From Vibrio azureus (GTDB taxonomy: Bacteria > Pseudomonadota > Gammaproteobacteria > Enterobacterales > Vibrionaceae): DNA of 64,000 nucleotides. Every line of letters starts with the position of its first letter. Positions within the stretch are counted from its first letter, which is position 1. The stretch covers positions 2,170,001 through 2,234,000 of the forward strand of contig NZ_CP018616.1 in the NCBI RefSeq assembly GCF_002849855.1, read 5' to 3'. The notes beneath the pieces were generated by a model. The model saw only the letters and a list, made by a program, of their open reading frames with translations, had not been told where the DNA came from and made no database searches. The position numbers and the translations under genes are program-made. This document shows, piece after piece, positions 18,619 to 28,217 of this stretch.

Positions 18619-19353
18619 TTAGTCATTTTGTGTCCACGCACTCAGCTTGGTGCGCAAACGTTGCATTGATTGGCTCAGTATCTGGCTTACTCGAGATTCA
18701 CTCACCCCTAATACCTCACCAATTTCCTTTAAATTGAGCTCTTCGTCATAGTACAACGAAAGAACTAATGCTTCTCTCTCGGGCAGCTGCTTGATCGAAT
18801 CAACAAGCGCTTGGCGGAATGATTCATCTGCAACCCCTTGGAAAGGATTACTGTCATCACTATCGTCTACTGGTGATATTACATCATCAGAGACACCTAA
18901 ATCTTCAATACCCACCAACTTTGCACCGTTTATGTCGGTCAGAACACTATGGTACTGCTCTAGAGACATTTCGAGATGTGCGGCGACTTCTGCATCAGTC
19001 GGGTCTCGATTTAAGAGACTTTCTAATTCAGCAATCGCTTGATTAACCTCGCGGTTGTGTTTGTGTACAGATCGAGGAACCCAATCACCCTTGCGAATAT
19101 CATCCAGCATTGCACCGCGAATTCTAATCCCAGCGTAGGTTTCAAAGCTCGCACCCTTAGAACCATCATAGTTCTGTTGAGCTTCTAAAAGGCCAATCAT
19201 ACCAGCTTGGATTAAATCATCCACCTGAACACTAGGAGGTAAACGACCCAACAAATGGTGAGCAATACGTTTAACCAACACAGAGTAACGCTGAATAAAG
19301 GCTTGCTGGCTATTCAATTTACCATGTTGATCATATGTAATCGGGCTACTCAC
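18619..19353 (-). CDS. fliA: Flagellar sigma factor sigma-28 (FliA)
   Basis: This 244-aa sigma-70 family factor has region 2 (YSVLVKRIAHHLLGRLPPSV, DDLIQAGMIGLLEA, IRGAMLDDIRKGDWVPRSVH) and region 4 (LPEREALVLSLYYDEELNLK, IGEVLGVSESRVSQILSQSM). It drives late genes such as the flagellins, three of which in this window carry sigma-28 promoters. The start is GTG at 19353, with GAGGA eight bases upstream; a TTG codon lies just before it. It overlaps flhG. The anti-sigma FlgM is not in this window. Confidence 0.95.
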   Translation of the reverse strand: MSSPITYDQHGKLNSQQAFIQRYSVLVKRIAHHLLGRLPPSVQVDDLIQAGMIGLLEAQQNYDGSKGASFETYAGIRIRGAMLDDIRKGDWVPRSVHKHNREVNQAIAELESLLNRDPTDAEVAAHLEMSLEQYHSVLTDINGAKLVGIEDLGVSDDVISPVDDSDDSNPFQGVADESFRQALVDSIKQLPEREALVLSLYYDEELNLKEIGEVLGVSESRVSQILSQSMQRLRTKLSAWTQND

Positions 19354-20239
19354 CAAATGTATCCTCTGTGAATTCAGTGCGATTAAGCAGTCTCTCTACA
19401 AAAAATTCCAAGTGACCACTAGGCGATTTTGGCAACGGCCATGTCAGTGCTTTGTTCGCCAAAGAGCTGATCGCTAAAGCGGCTGGTGAACGAGGAAAAG
19501 CATCGACGACAATTTTTTGACGTTTCACTGCTTGTCTTACGTTGTCATCTAATGGTACACAGGCGACAAGTTCTAGGCTGACATTTAAAAAACGCTCTGT
19601 CACTAGGGTCAACTTAGCAAATAACTCTCGACCTTCTCGGTAGCTTCGGACCATGTTCGCGACGACTTTAAAGCGTTGTACTTGATGCTCTTTGCTCAAA
19701 AGCTTAATCAGAGCATACGCATCGGTAATCGACGTCGGCTCATCACATACTACAACAACCACATCTTGAGCTGCACGCGAAAAACTGACAACCATATCAG
19801 AAATACCCGCAGCCGTATCGATTAATAACACGTCCATTTCGTCTTCTAGGCTACCAAAAGCACGAATTAAACCAGCATGCTGAGCATGGGAAAGCTCTGT
19901 CATACTTTGCGTTCCGGACGTAGCCGGAATGATTTTTATACCATAAGGGCCTTCGACAATCGCATCCTTCAGCTCACATTGCCCCGCAAGAACGTGCCCG
20001 AGATTTCTTTTTGAGCGAATGCCAAGCATTACATCAACATTTGCTAGGCCTAAGTCAGCATCGAGAACCATCACTTTTTTGCCTTGACGAGCCATACAAA
20101 TCGCCAGACCTAGTGTTACGTTTGATTTACCCACTCCGCCTTTACCACCGGTAACAGCAATTACCTTTGTCAAGGAGGGCTGCGTTAAGCGACGTAGGCC
20201 GCTTGCTTGATCATGTATCATATTCTCAGTCATAGTCAT
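19346..20239 (-). CDS. flhG: Flagellar number regulator FlhG (FleN, MinD-like ATPase)
   Basis: This 297-aa MinD-family ATPase has deviant Walker A VTGGKGGVGKSNVTLGLA, VLDADLGLANVDVMLG and LLIDTAAGIS. The N-terminal DQASGLRRL helix is the element that, in FlhG proteins, stimulates FlhF GTPase activity. FlhG restricts polar vibrios to one flagellum by opposing FlhF and FlrA. It is eight bases after flhF and overlaps fliA. Confidence 0.95.
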   Translation of the reverse strand: MTMTENMIHDQASGLRRLTQPSLTKVIAVTGGKGGVGKSNVTLGLAICMARQGKKVMVLDADLGLANVDVMLGIRSKRNLGHVLAGQCELKDAIVEGPYGIKIIPATSGTQSMTELSHAQHAGLIRAFGSLEDEMDVLLIDTAAGISDMVVSFSRAAQDVVVVVCDEPTSITDAYALIKLLSKEHQVQRFKVVANMVRSYREGRELFAKLTLVTERFLNVSLELVACVPLDDNVRQAVKRQKIVVDAFPRSPAALAISSLANKALTWPLPKSPSGHLEFFVERLLNRTEFTEDTFGE

Positions 20240-20247
20240 ATGCCGCC

Positions 20248-21765
20248 CTAGAGTCCTTCACTATCACTATTCCAAAAGTGGGGTTCACTCTCAGCCGACT
20301 TTTCTAACAATTCATTTGCTTTCGCAACCATATACTTGGGTTGAGCCATTACAATATCTTCAGGTACACGCTGCCCATTAGCAATATAGGCCACAGGCAT
20401 GGCATTCTGAATAACAACGCTAATGAATTCACCTAAACTGAGTGATTCATCAAGCTTGGTTAAAATACATCCTGAAAGCGGTATACGCCTGAAGTGCTCC
20501 AACGTTTCTTGAAGTACCCGTCGTTGTGCAGTGGCAGGTAGCACCAAATAGCTATGAATCACTTCTCCGCTCTCTTGCATCAGCGTATCTAACTGTTCAG
20601 AAAGCCTAACATCTCGCTGCCCCATACCGGCTGTATCAACTAAGATCAGTCGTCGGTTCCTTAACTGATATATTACATCGGCCAGTTCTTCAGAATCTTT
20701 AGCAACTCTTACAGGGCATCCCATAATTCTGCCATAAATAGATAATTGTTCGTGCGCGCCAATACGATAAGTGTCTGTGGTTACGAGCGCAACATTCTCT
20801 GCACCGTATTCCATTGCCGCTCGAGCTGCAAGTTTGGCCACCGTCGTAGTTTTACCCACTCCTGTTGGTCCAAGTAGGGCAACAACACCACCACGCTTTA
20901 GAATGTCTTGTTTAGGAATACTAATTTGATCCGCCACCAGCGATAATAACGCTTTCCAAGCTAAGGCTGGTTTTGTGTCTTCTGGAATGTAGCATGCCAT
21001 TTGATCAGCAAACTCTGAAGACATGCCCATACGCTCTAGGCGTTTGATCAACATTGCCCGTAATGGTTCTCTTCGTTCAACTTCTTGCCACATCAAACCA
21101 GAAACCTGATGTTCTAATAGTCGACGAATGGAGACCATTTCTTCGTGCATGCTTTCTAATTCAGGTGCAGAACCAGCTGTTTCAGTTTTGTTTCGGCCTC
21201 GCTCATAACGTGTAGGGTCTAGTTTTGGTGCTTGGCGTTCCGAATGGCTGTCCTGAGCAATCAACTTGGCCAACGGAGAGTTTTGCTGAAGACGAGCGGG
21301 CTGAGAGTCATCATGGTTGTAATTTTCACGATGCTTATTTTGTCTATTTAAAAGTGCAGAAAGTGAGTCTTCGTTTTCAGCAGTGTGGTCATCAGCAGAG
21401 GTTTCTCCGTTATATTGCTTGAGCATGTTAGCAAAGCGCTGAGTCATAGAAGCTGATTTATCCCGATTATCACCACTTAAGCTGATTTTATCTTCACCTA
21501 TGTTACGCTGTTGAAAACGCTCTTCTGCGGCAGATGACATTTGTCGATAGTCACCATAACGCTGAGATTGACCGACGTTACGATTGGTTTGTTTAACCAT
21601 AGGAGTCGCCTCTGGTACCTGAGTATCGCTATCAATGGCTGCAACAATTTCGACACCCCCTGCCACTTTTTTATTAGACATGATGACAGCATCCGCACCA
21701 AGTTCTTCTTTTACCTGCAGTAAGGCGGTTCGCATGTCTTTGGCAAAAAATCGTTTAATTTTCAA
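20248..21765 (-). CDS. flhF: Flagellar placement GTPase FlhF
   Basis: This 505-aa SRP-type GTPase has a basic N-terminal domain (MKIKRFFAKDMRTALLQVKE), a long variable middle (about 60-210), and an NG domain with G1 LLGPTGVGKTTTVAKLAARA, LVTTDTYRIGAHEQL, LVDTAGMGQRD and ILTKLDESLSLG. It places the flagellum at the cell pole. The length equals the 505 aa I recall for V. alginolyticus FlhF. It is cotranscribed with flhA and flhG. Confidence 0.95.
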   Translation of the reverse strand: MKIKRFFAKDMRTALLQVKEELGADAVIMSNKKVAGGVEIVAAIDSDTQVPEATPMVKQTNRNVGQSQRYGDYRQMSSAAEERFQQRNIGEDKISLSGDNRDKSASMTQRFANMLKQYNGETSADDHTAENEDSLSALLNRQNKHRENYNHDDSQPARLQQNSPLAKLIAQDSHSERQAPKLDPTRYERGRNKTETAGSAPELESMHEEMVSIRRLLEHQVSGLMWQEVERREPLRAMLIKRLERMGMSSEFADQMACYIPEDTKPALAWKALLSLVADQISIPKQDILKRGGVVALLGPTGVGKTTTVAKLAARAAMEYGAENVALVTTDTYRIGAHEQLSIYGRIMGCPVRVAKDSEELADVIYQLRNRRLILVDTAGMGQRDVRLSEQLDTLMQESGEVIHSYLVLPATAQRRVLQETLEHFRRIPLSGCILTKLDESLSLGEFISVVIQNAMPVAYIANGQRVPEDIVMAQPKYMVAKANELLEKSAESEPHFWNSDSEGL

Positions 21766-21794
21766 ACTCTGGACCTATTCAGTTCTAAGCGCGG

Positions 21795-23894
21795 TTAATT
21801 ACCCACGGCCTGTACAATTCTGATTTGTTTTTCATCGGGAATTTCTTGGTAAGACAACACCCTAAGATTAGGGATTGTGTTCTTAACAAATTTTGCCAAT
21901 GTGGAACGAAGCACCCCAGATGTAAGCAACACCGCTGGCTCCCCTTTCAATTCCTGTTCTTGCGTGGCCTGACTTAAAGATGACTGCAGACGCTCTGCGA
22001 GTCCAGGTTCGATGCCTGCAGATTCTCCTCCCGAAGCTTGCATTGTCTGATGCAAAACTTGTTCCAACTCTGGAATAAGGGTAATCACTGGTAACTCTGG
22101 CTCTACCCCATTGATTTCCTGAACAATAAGGCGCTTCAAACTGATTCTAACCGCGGCTGTCAAAATGTCAGGTTCTTGACTCTTACTTGAATACTCCGAC
22201 AATGTTTGGACAATAGTACGAATATCACGGATAGGAATCGCTTCATTAAGAAGGTTCTGCAACACTTTTACTACCACACCCAATTGCAATTGATCTGGAA
22301 CGAAGTTTTCTACTAGTTTAGGAGCACTACGACCAAGCATTTCTAGTAAGTTTTGTACCTCTTCATGTCCTATCAACTGAGAAGCATTATTCGTCAGCAA
22401 CTGACTTAAGTGCGTAGCTAATACCGTTGAAGAGTCGACCACTGTGTAGCCAAGAGCCTGAGCATGTTCTCGTTGCTCTTCACGAATCCAAACGGCTTCT
22501 AACCCAAAAGCAGGATCAATAGTTGGTTCACCTTCAATCATGCCATAAACTTGGCCTGGGTTAATGGCAAGTTCTTGATCAGGGCGAATTTCCGCTTCAC
22601 CAACCGCAACCCCCATTAATGTGATGCGGTAACTGTTCGGTGTCAGCTCTAAATTATCGCGAATATGAACCGCTGGGATCAAGAAGCCAAAATCTTGGGA
22701 AAGTTTTTTACGTACCCCTTTCACTCGCTCTAAAAGTTCACCGCCTTGGTCTCTATCGACCAAAGGAATGAGACGATAGCCGACTTCAAGACCGATGGTA
22801 TCAACCGGCTGCACATCGTCCCAAGACAATTCACGCTGAGACGCCGCCTCGCCGCTTTCTTCACCTTTCACTGGTAACGCAGGCTCTTTGGCTTTCTGCT
22901 TTTGCTTTTTATCCAGCCAATAGGCACCTGCTCCGGCAATCACCGCGAGAGACAAAAAGGCAAAATGCGGCATTCCTGGAACGATTCCCATAACACCGAG
23001 GATCACTGCAGTAATCATCAAAGCTTTGGGGTTGTCGAACATCTGAAAGACCAGCTGTTCGCCCATATCTTCATCTGTATTTTGACGCGTCACCATCATT
23101 GCTGCGGCGATAGAAAGCAACAGTGAAGGAATTTGTGCAACGAGACCGTCACCGATCGTAAGCAAAGTGTAAATCTGCATCGCTTCAGCAAAGCTGAGAT
23201 CGTATTGAATAATGCCAATCGAAAGGCCGCCGATAATATTGATGAATAGAATCAAAATACCCGCGATGGCGTCACCTTTGACGAACTTAGACGCACCGTC
23301 CATTGAACCATAGAAATCAGCCTCTTTGGTAACTTCAAAGCGGCGTAAACGAGCTTGGTCTTGATCAATCAAACCAGCATTCAGATCGGCATCGATCGCC
23401 ATTTGTTTACCAGGTAAAGCATCTAGAGTAAAACGTGCGCTGACTTCTGAAATACGTCCAGCACCTTTGGTGACAACCATAAAGTTAATGATCATCAAAA
23501 TGAGGAACACCACCAGACCAACCGCATAGTTACCACCAATGACCACGCTACCAAATGCTTCGATAACATGACCAGCCGCTGCATCGCCTTCATGGCCATA
23601 AAGTAACACGACTCGAGTTGAGGCAACGTTTAGCGCTAGACGTAACAATGTCGCGATTAACAAAACAGTCGGGAAAGCCGCAAAATCAAGGGGACGACGT
23701 GTATAAACCGTAACAAGCAACACCACCATGGCGAGTGCAATGTTAAAGGTAAAGAACAAATCGAGCAGAAAAGCAGGTATGGGTAATATGACCATTGCTA
23801 AGGTGGCCAATACCATAACTGGCGCTCCTATAGCTGGCATAGAGCGCGGTGAAATTCGCGGTATTTTATCTGCAAACGGCAGGTTTAACTTCAT
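21795..23894 (-). CDS. flhA: Flagellar type III export gate protein FlhA
   Basis: This 699-aa protein has eight N-terminal membrane segments, then a cytoplasmic domain that docks substrates and chaperones. Family blocks seen are [36 protein letters not shown] and [34 protein letters not shown], the FHIPEP region. It heads the transcription unit flhA-flhF-flhG-fliA-che. A sigma-54 promoter lies about 125 bases upstream. Confidence 0.97.
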   Translation of the reverse strand: [699 protein letters not shown]

Positions 23895-24253
23895 AGGTTG
23901 AGATATCTCAATCGGTCGAGTAGTTCATGTGGCTTCATTCACGAGATGATAGTGACAGAATCCGCATTTCTACGTGGCCAAACAGTGTTGCTATTGTTGA
24001 TGATTAGAACCATTTAAGCAATCTATGTACCATGATTCACGACAAAATAATGACTATTCGCTCAAAGTATTCGCACTCCCTTGAACAGAATGAAATTTAT
24101 TATCCTCTAACTGCACGAATTATTTTTTAAACTGAGTCACTTTTAAGTTAAATACGAGAGTTTGTGTATCTTTCAAGGTTAAGTTTTGCTCGAAAAGCCA
24201 ACTGAATCGAGGAGAATAAAGTGCACATTCGCATTTCCGAAAAAAGACAGACC
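23895..24253. other. flhB-flhA intergenic region
   Basis: This is 359 bp without a gene. It holds the sigma-54 promoter for flhA (24017-24032) and AT-rich sequence. I see no clear intrinsic terminator after flhB, so some read-through from the fliK-flhB operon into flhA is possible. Confidence 0.6.
24017..24032 (-). promoter_or_regulatory. Sigma-54 promoter upstream of flhA
   Basis: On the minus strand TGGTACATAGATTGCT has GG and GC at the required 12-base offset and differs from TGGCACG-N4-TTGCW mainly at the fourth base. It lies about 125 bases before flhA and fits activation by FlrA or FlrC. Confidence 0.7.
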
Positions 24254-25384
24254 TTAGTAACGATGTTCTGGGGGTATGGGTAAATCGTAGTCCTGAATTC
24301 TAGGCCGTCGCCCTCCTCTCTTACGATATTGCTTGATCTGGAAAACAAACGCTAAGACTTGTGCCACAGCAGCAAAAAGCCCGTCTGGGATCTCTTGTTC
24401 AAGTTCTGTCGTGTGGTAAAGCGCACGCGCCAAAGGAGCAGCAGGAACGAGCATAATATCGTGCTCACGTGCCACTTCACGAATTTTCATCGCCATGTGA
24501 TCGGTTCCCTTAGCGATCACTACAGGTGCCCTATCAGTATTTTGTTTATAGCGTAATGCAACCGAGAAGTGTTCCGGGTTGGTAATGATCACATCAGCTT
24601 GGGGGACATCTGCCATCATTCTTCGTTGAGCGGCCTCGCGTTGCAACATCCGAATACGCCCTTTCACTTCAGGTTTCCCTTCTGTCTCTTTGTATTCATC
24701 TTTGACTTCTTGCTTGGTCATTTTTAATTGCTCAGCATGCTGCCAAATTTGAAACGGGATATCGATCGCAACAACAATAAGTAAAGAACAGCTGATCAGC
24801 AAAACAAAATTCAGTAGAATATCCAGAGCATGAAAAATGTTTTGCGGATAAACATCCATACTCAGTTGCATCAAATCTGTTTGAGATGAATGGATAAGGT
24901 ACATCGCGACGCCAGTCACCAAAGAGACTTTCAAAATCGATTTGATCAACTCAACCCAGCTTTGCATGCCAACCATACGCTTAAGGCCGCTCAATGGGTT
25001 CATTTTCGATAATTTCGGCATCGCAGCTTCAACGGAAAAGCTGACGCCTCCAACACCAGCGGCTCCAACCAAAGCAGCAACAAACAGGGTTAGCAAAATC
25101 AAAAACAATGGAAATAACAAGTCGGTCATGGCACCCAATGCGATATCAAGCAGCTTACCAACATCGAAGATTTCCTCGCGTTGTAGTGAGAATAAGCGCC
25201 CCATAACCTCAAATAAAGCGCGAGCTAAAGCCTCACCAAACCACATCAAAGAAACAGCACCCACAATCAATACTGATGCAGAAGCTAACTCTTTAGAACG
25301 GGCTACCTGCCCCTTTTCTCTGGCTTGCTGAAGCCTTCGGGGGGTGGCTTCTTCGGTACGTTCTTGACCGTCTGATTCCGCCAA
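24254..25384 (-). CDS. flhB: Flagellar export switch protein FlhB
   Basis: This 376-aa protein has four membrane segments and a cytoplasmic autocleaving domain that switches export from rod/hook to filament substrates. The N-terminus is MAESDGQERTEEATPRRLQQ, and the KQEVKDEYKETEGKPEVKGR helix precedes the cleavage site. The site reads VIITNPEHFSVALRYK, with NPEH where most FlhB proteins have NPTH; the scissile Asn-Pro is kept. It is nine bases after fliR. Confidence 0.96.
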   Translation of the reverse strand: MAESDGQERTEEATPRRLQQAREKGQVARSKELASASVLIVGAVSLMWFGEALARALFEVMGRLFSLQREEIFDVGKLLDIALGAMTDLLFPLFLILLTLFVAALVGAAGVGGVSFSVEAAMPKLSKMNPLSGLKRMVGMQSWVELIKSILKVSLVTGVAMYLIHSSQTDLMQLSMDVYPQNIFHALDILLNFVLLISCSLLIVVAIDIPFQIWQHAEQLKMTKQEVKDEYKETEGKPEVKGRIRMLQREAAQRRMMADVPQADVIITNPEHFSVALRYKQNTDRAPVVIAKGTDHMAMKIREVAREHDIMLVPAAPLARALYHTTELEQEIPDGLFAAVAQVLAFVFQIKQYRKRGGRRPRIQDYDLPIPPEHRY

Positions 25385-25393
25385 AACGACCTC

Positions 25394-26176
25394 CTAGCAA
25401 TCCAACCGAATAAGACGACAAATTTGCGCCTCACCTTCAGACCAAAGCAGCTGATAATGGCTGTATAAGCCCGTCAAAATATACCAGCACAGCAATAGAC
25501 CCACCATTAACGCAAATGCGAATCCAAGTGAGAAGATGTTTAACTGTGGAGCGGCTCGCGTCATAACACCAAACGATAAGTTTATGGTGAGAAGAGCAAT
25601 GATGCCAGATAAGGACATCGTTAATGCCGTTTGGAACATCAAGCCAAACCAGTTGGCCATTTCACGAAAGTCAATCGCACTTAACGACCCTGTACCGATC
25701 GGGATGGTCTTAAAGCTGAAGACAACCAATTGCAGCATTTTTAAATGGCTATCGGTAGCCAGAAAAAACATGGTCGCAAGAAACATAAATAATTGACCAA
25801 GTAGTGGGGTACTTTGCCCATTTGCTGGGTCCACCATTGAGGCAAAACCCAAACTCGATTGCATGCCCAGTATTTGCCCTAACAAAACAAACGTTTGTAT
25901 GACAAATTGAGTCACCATACCCATGGCAATCCCAATAATAAGCTGTTCCACCACGGTCATAAAGCCGCGAAAAGAGAGCAGCTCGATCGTGTCAGGGACA
26001 GCAGGTATTGAAGGTGTAACGGCAAAAGTAATGGCTAAACCAAGGTAGAGTCGAATACGGGGTGAAACAAAGCGAGCCCCGGTCACCGTCATCACCATCA
26101 GCATGGCGGAGATGCGAGTATAGGGCCAAAAATAATTAGCCAACCAGTCCAAAATAATATGGGTAGGATACTCCAT
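25394..26176 (-). CDS. fliR: Flagellar export gate protein FliR
   Basis: This 260-aa hydrophobic protein forms the export gate with FliP and FliQ. Family blocks include YTRISAMLMVMTVTGARFVS, EQLIIGIAMGMVTQFVIQTF, QSSLGFASMVDPANGQSTPL and MTRAAPQLNIFSLGFAFALM. It is eight bases after fliQ and followed by flhB, the standard order. Confidence 0.96.
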   Translation of the reverse strand: MEYPTHIILDWLANYFWPYTRISAMLMVMTVTGARFVSPRIRLYLGLAITFAVTPSIPAVPDTIELLSFRGFMTVVEQLIIGIAMGMVTQFVIQTFVLLGQILGMQSSLGFASMVDPANGQSTPLLGQLFMFLATMFFLATDSHLKMLQLVVFSFKTIPIGTGSLSAIDFREMANWFGLMFQTALTMSLSGIIALLTINLSFGVMTRAAPQLNIFSLGFAFALMVGLLLCWYILTGLYSHYQLLWSEGEAQICRLIRLDC

Positions 26177-26184
26177 GCGCGACT

Positions 26185-26454
26185 CTAATACAGTACCTGA
26201 GGGAGGCGTTCAATCAAGCCAAAGAAGTATTCCATTAGCATTTGCGTCATCCAGTGCCCAAACAACATTAATGTCAGCAAAGTAATAATTAAACGAGGTA
26301 AAAAGCTCAAGGTTTGCTCGTTGATTGAAGTTGCAGCTTGGAAAATTGCCACGACAAGACCGATCAATAAGCTTGGAATAATAATGGCACAAACCATGAT
26401 AAGCACCATCCACAGCGCATCACGGAAAAGCTCGACAAACATTTCAGGAGTCAT
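26185..26454 (-). CDS. fliQ: Flagellar export gate protein FliQ
   Basis: This 89-aa protein has two membrane helices (ALWMVLIMVCAIIIPSLLIG and LPRLIITLLTLMLFGHWM) around the conserved VAIFQAATSINEQTLSFLP loop. It is an export-gate subunit in the FliP-FliQ-FliR complex. It lies between fliP and fliR. Confidence 0.96.
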   Translation of the reverse strand: MTPEMFVELFRDALWMVLIMVCAIIIPSLLIGLVVAIFQAATSINEQTLSFLPRLIITLLTLMLFGHWMTQMLMEYFFGLIERLPQVLY

Positions 26455-26481
26455 AGGTTCCCCTCTAATCTCTGTGCCAAC

Positions 26482-27345
26482 CTAAAGAGCAAAACTGCCA
26501 GCCAATGTGGAGAGAATCAAATTCCACCCGTCAACGAGGACAAATAACATCAGCTTGAACGGTAATGACACAATCATGGGAGAAAGCATCATCATACCCA
26601 TTGCCATCAAAACCGATGCCACAACAAGGTCAATGATCAAAAACGGCAAAAAGAGCATAAAACCGATTTGGAAAGCGGTTTTTAATTCAGATGTAATAAA
26701 CGCGGGAATCAAAACAGCCATCGACACCTCTTCCGGTGCCGCCACTTCTTCACCAGACATGCTAACAAACGTCTCGAGATCTTTAACCCTAGTCTGCTTA
26801 AGCATGAAGGCTTTCATGGGCACTTGAGCCGCGTCAAACGCTTCACGTGCTGTCACTTGCTCATTTAAATAAGGTTGAACGGCCTTATCATTGATTTCAT
26901 TTAAGACCGGTGACATAACGAAAAAAGTCAAAAACAGCGCTATACCAATAATAACTTGGTTGGAAGGCGTTTGTTGCAAGCCCATCGCTTGTCTTAGTAT
27001 GGACATTACGACGACAATTCGAGTGAATGAGGTCATCAAAATAACCATTGCGGGCAAGAAGCCCAGCATGGTCATCAAAGCTAAGATCTGCAGTGTGACT
27101 GAGTAGTCTTCACTCCCATCTGGATTGGTTGTCATCGTAAAAGCAGGAATGCCATTATTGACTGACATCGCTCGACTCGACCCAGTATCACTTTGCATGG
27201 TTTGTAGCGTCACGTTACTACCCGACGCTAAATCAGTCGGTAAAGCTCCAACATCCGGCTGGGCAAGCGACCAAGCTGAGAACAACATCCCAGCCAGCAG
27301 AATCCAAACACTAAGAGCGACGCGACTTAAATTATCCTTTGTCAT
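26482..27345 (-). CDS. fliP: Flagellar export gate protein FliP
   Basis: This 287-aa protein has an N-terminal signal-like helix, a periplasmic part and four membrane segments. The conserved [40 protein letters not shown] and [20 protein letters not shown] blocks are present. It forms the core of the type III export channel and overlaps fliO by 14 bases. Confidence 0.96.
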   Translation of the reverse strand: MTKDNLSRVALSVWILLAGMLFSAWSLAQPDVGALPTDLASGSNVTLQTMQSDTGSSRAMSVNNGIPAFTMTTNPDGSEDYSVTLQILALMTMLGFLPAMVILMTSFTRIVVVMSILRQAMGLQQTPSNQVIIGIALFLTFFVMSPVLNEINDKAVQPYLNEQVTAREAFDAAQVPMKAFMLKQTRVKDLETFVSMSGEEVAAPEEVSMAVLIPAFITSELKTAFQIGFMLFLPFLIIDLVVASVLMAMGMMMLSPMIVSLPFKLMLFVLVDGWNLILSTLAGSFAL

Positions 27346-27748
27346 GTTTTTTTATGATCTGGCTAAATTGACTGGCAAAAGTAGCAGTTTCAGATGCTTC
27401 TTCTTTGAGTGGTGATTCTAGTTTAGCTAAATTTTGAATCGATTGACTGGTAATACCAACCAAAAACTGTTCTTCACCCACTTGAACGACAGCAATACGC
27501 TCTTTGGTACCAACAGGCAATTGAGTCACAATACGCAGCCCTTTCTGCTGACCAAGCGCGGGAACTTGCATCCGCTTGAGTAACCAGGCAAGAAATAAAA
27601 TAATACCAATAACGAGAACAAGAGAGCCAAAGGTCGTTGCTAAGTCCAAACTATCGGCGCCTGCAGCCATTGCGCTGGGTGAAGACAGAACACTCGCTAA
27701 TACTAAATACATCCCTTTTTTACAGGGGCTATTCCTTGAATCATCCAT
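27332..27748 (-). CDS. fliO: Flagellar export accessory protein FliO
   Basis: This 138-aa single-span protein supports assembly of the FliP gate. A signal-like stretch ([17 protein letters not shown]) is followed by a membrane helix ([19 protein letters not shown]) and the FliO cytoplasmic domain [20 protein letters not shown]. The ATG directly follows the fliN stop (coupled start). An internal ATG at 27712 is also possible. Confidence 0.9.
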   Translation of the reverse strand: MDDSRNSPCKKGMYLVLASVLSSPSAMAAGADSLDLATTFGSLVLVIGIILFLAWLLKRMQVPALGQQKGLRIVTQLPVGTKERIAVVQVGEEQFLVGITSQSIQNLAKLESPLKEEASETATFASQFSQIIKKHDKG

Positions 27749-28165
27749 CTAACGTAACTTTTTAATTCGTTCTGTTTGGCTGATCACGTCCGTTAAACGG
27801 ATACCAAATTTATCATTCACAACAACCACTTCCCCATGAGCAATCAGTGTCCCATTGACTAAAACATCCAGCGACTCACCCGCTAAACGGTCAAGTTCAA
27901 CCACAGAACCTTGGTTAAGTTGCAGCAAGTTTCGAATACTGATCTGTGAACGCCCTACTTCCATTGAGATGGTGACAGGAATATCCATGATGGTGTCAAG
28001 TTTTCGACGTTCATCATCGGTAATTGGATTTGAACTGGAGGTATCTTTCAGTTCCTCTAATGGTGCTGCTAATACTTCATCTACATCAATTGAAGGTGCG
28101 GATGGGTCTTCACCAAGCGCAGCTGCCCATTCATCTGCTAACTTTTGATCATCACTGGATGCCAT
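27749..28165 (-). CDS. fliN: Flagellar motor switch protein FliN
   Basis: This 138-aa C-ring protein has an acidic N-terminus and the SpoA domain (MDIPVTISMEVGRSQISIRN, LLQLNQGSVVELDRLAGESL, VVNDKFGIRLTDVIS). It forms the bottom of the C-ring with FliM and binds FliH. The start is ATG at 28165 (AGGA seven bases upstream); an ATG five codons earlier also has a Shine-Dalgarno. Confidence 0.95.
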   Translation of the reverse strand: MASSDDQKLADEWAAALGEDPSAPSIDVDEVLAAPLEELKDTSSSNPITDDERRKLDTIMDIPVTISMEVGRSQISIRNLLQLNQGSVVELDRLAGESLDVLVNGTLIAHGEVVVVNDKFGIRLTDVISQTERIKKLR

Positions 28166-28217
28166 TTTTCTATCCTGCATTAAACCTTACGACTTTTTAA
28201 ATCGTCGTAAGTGTTGA

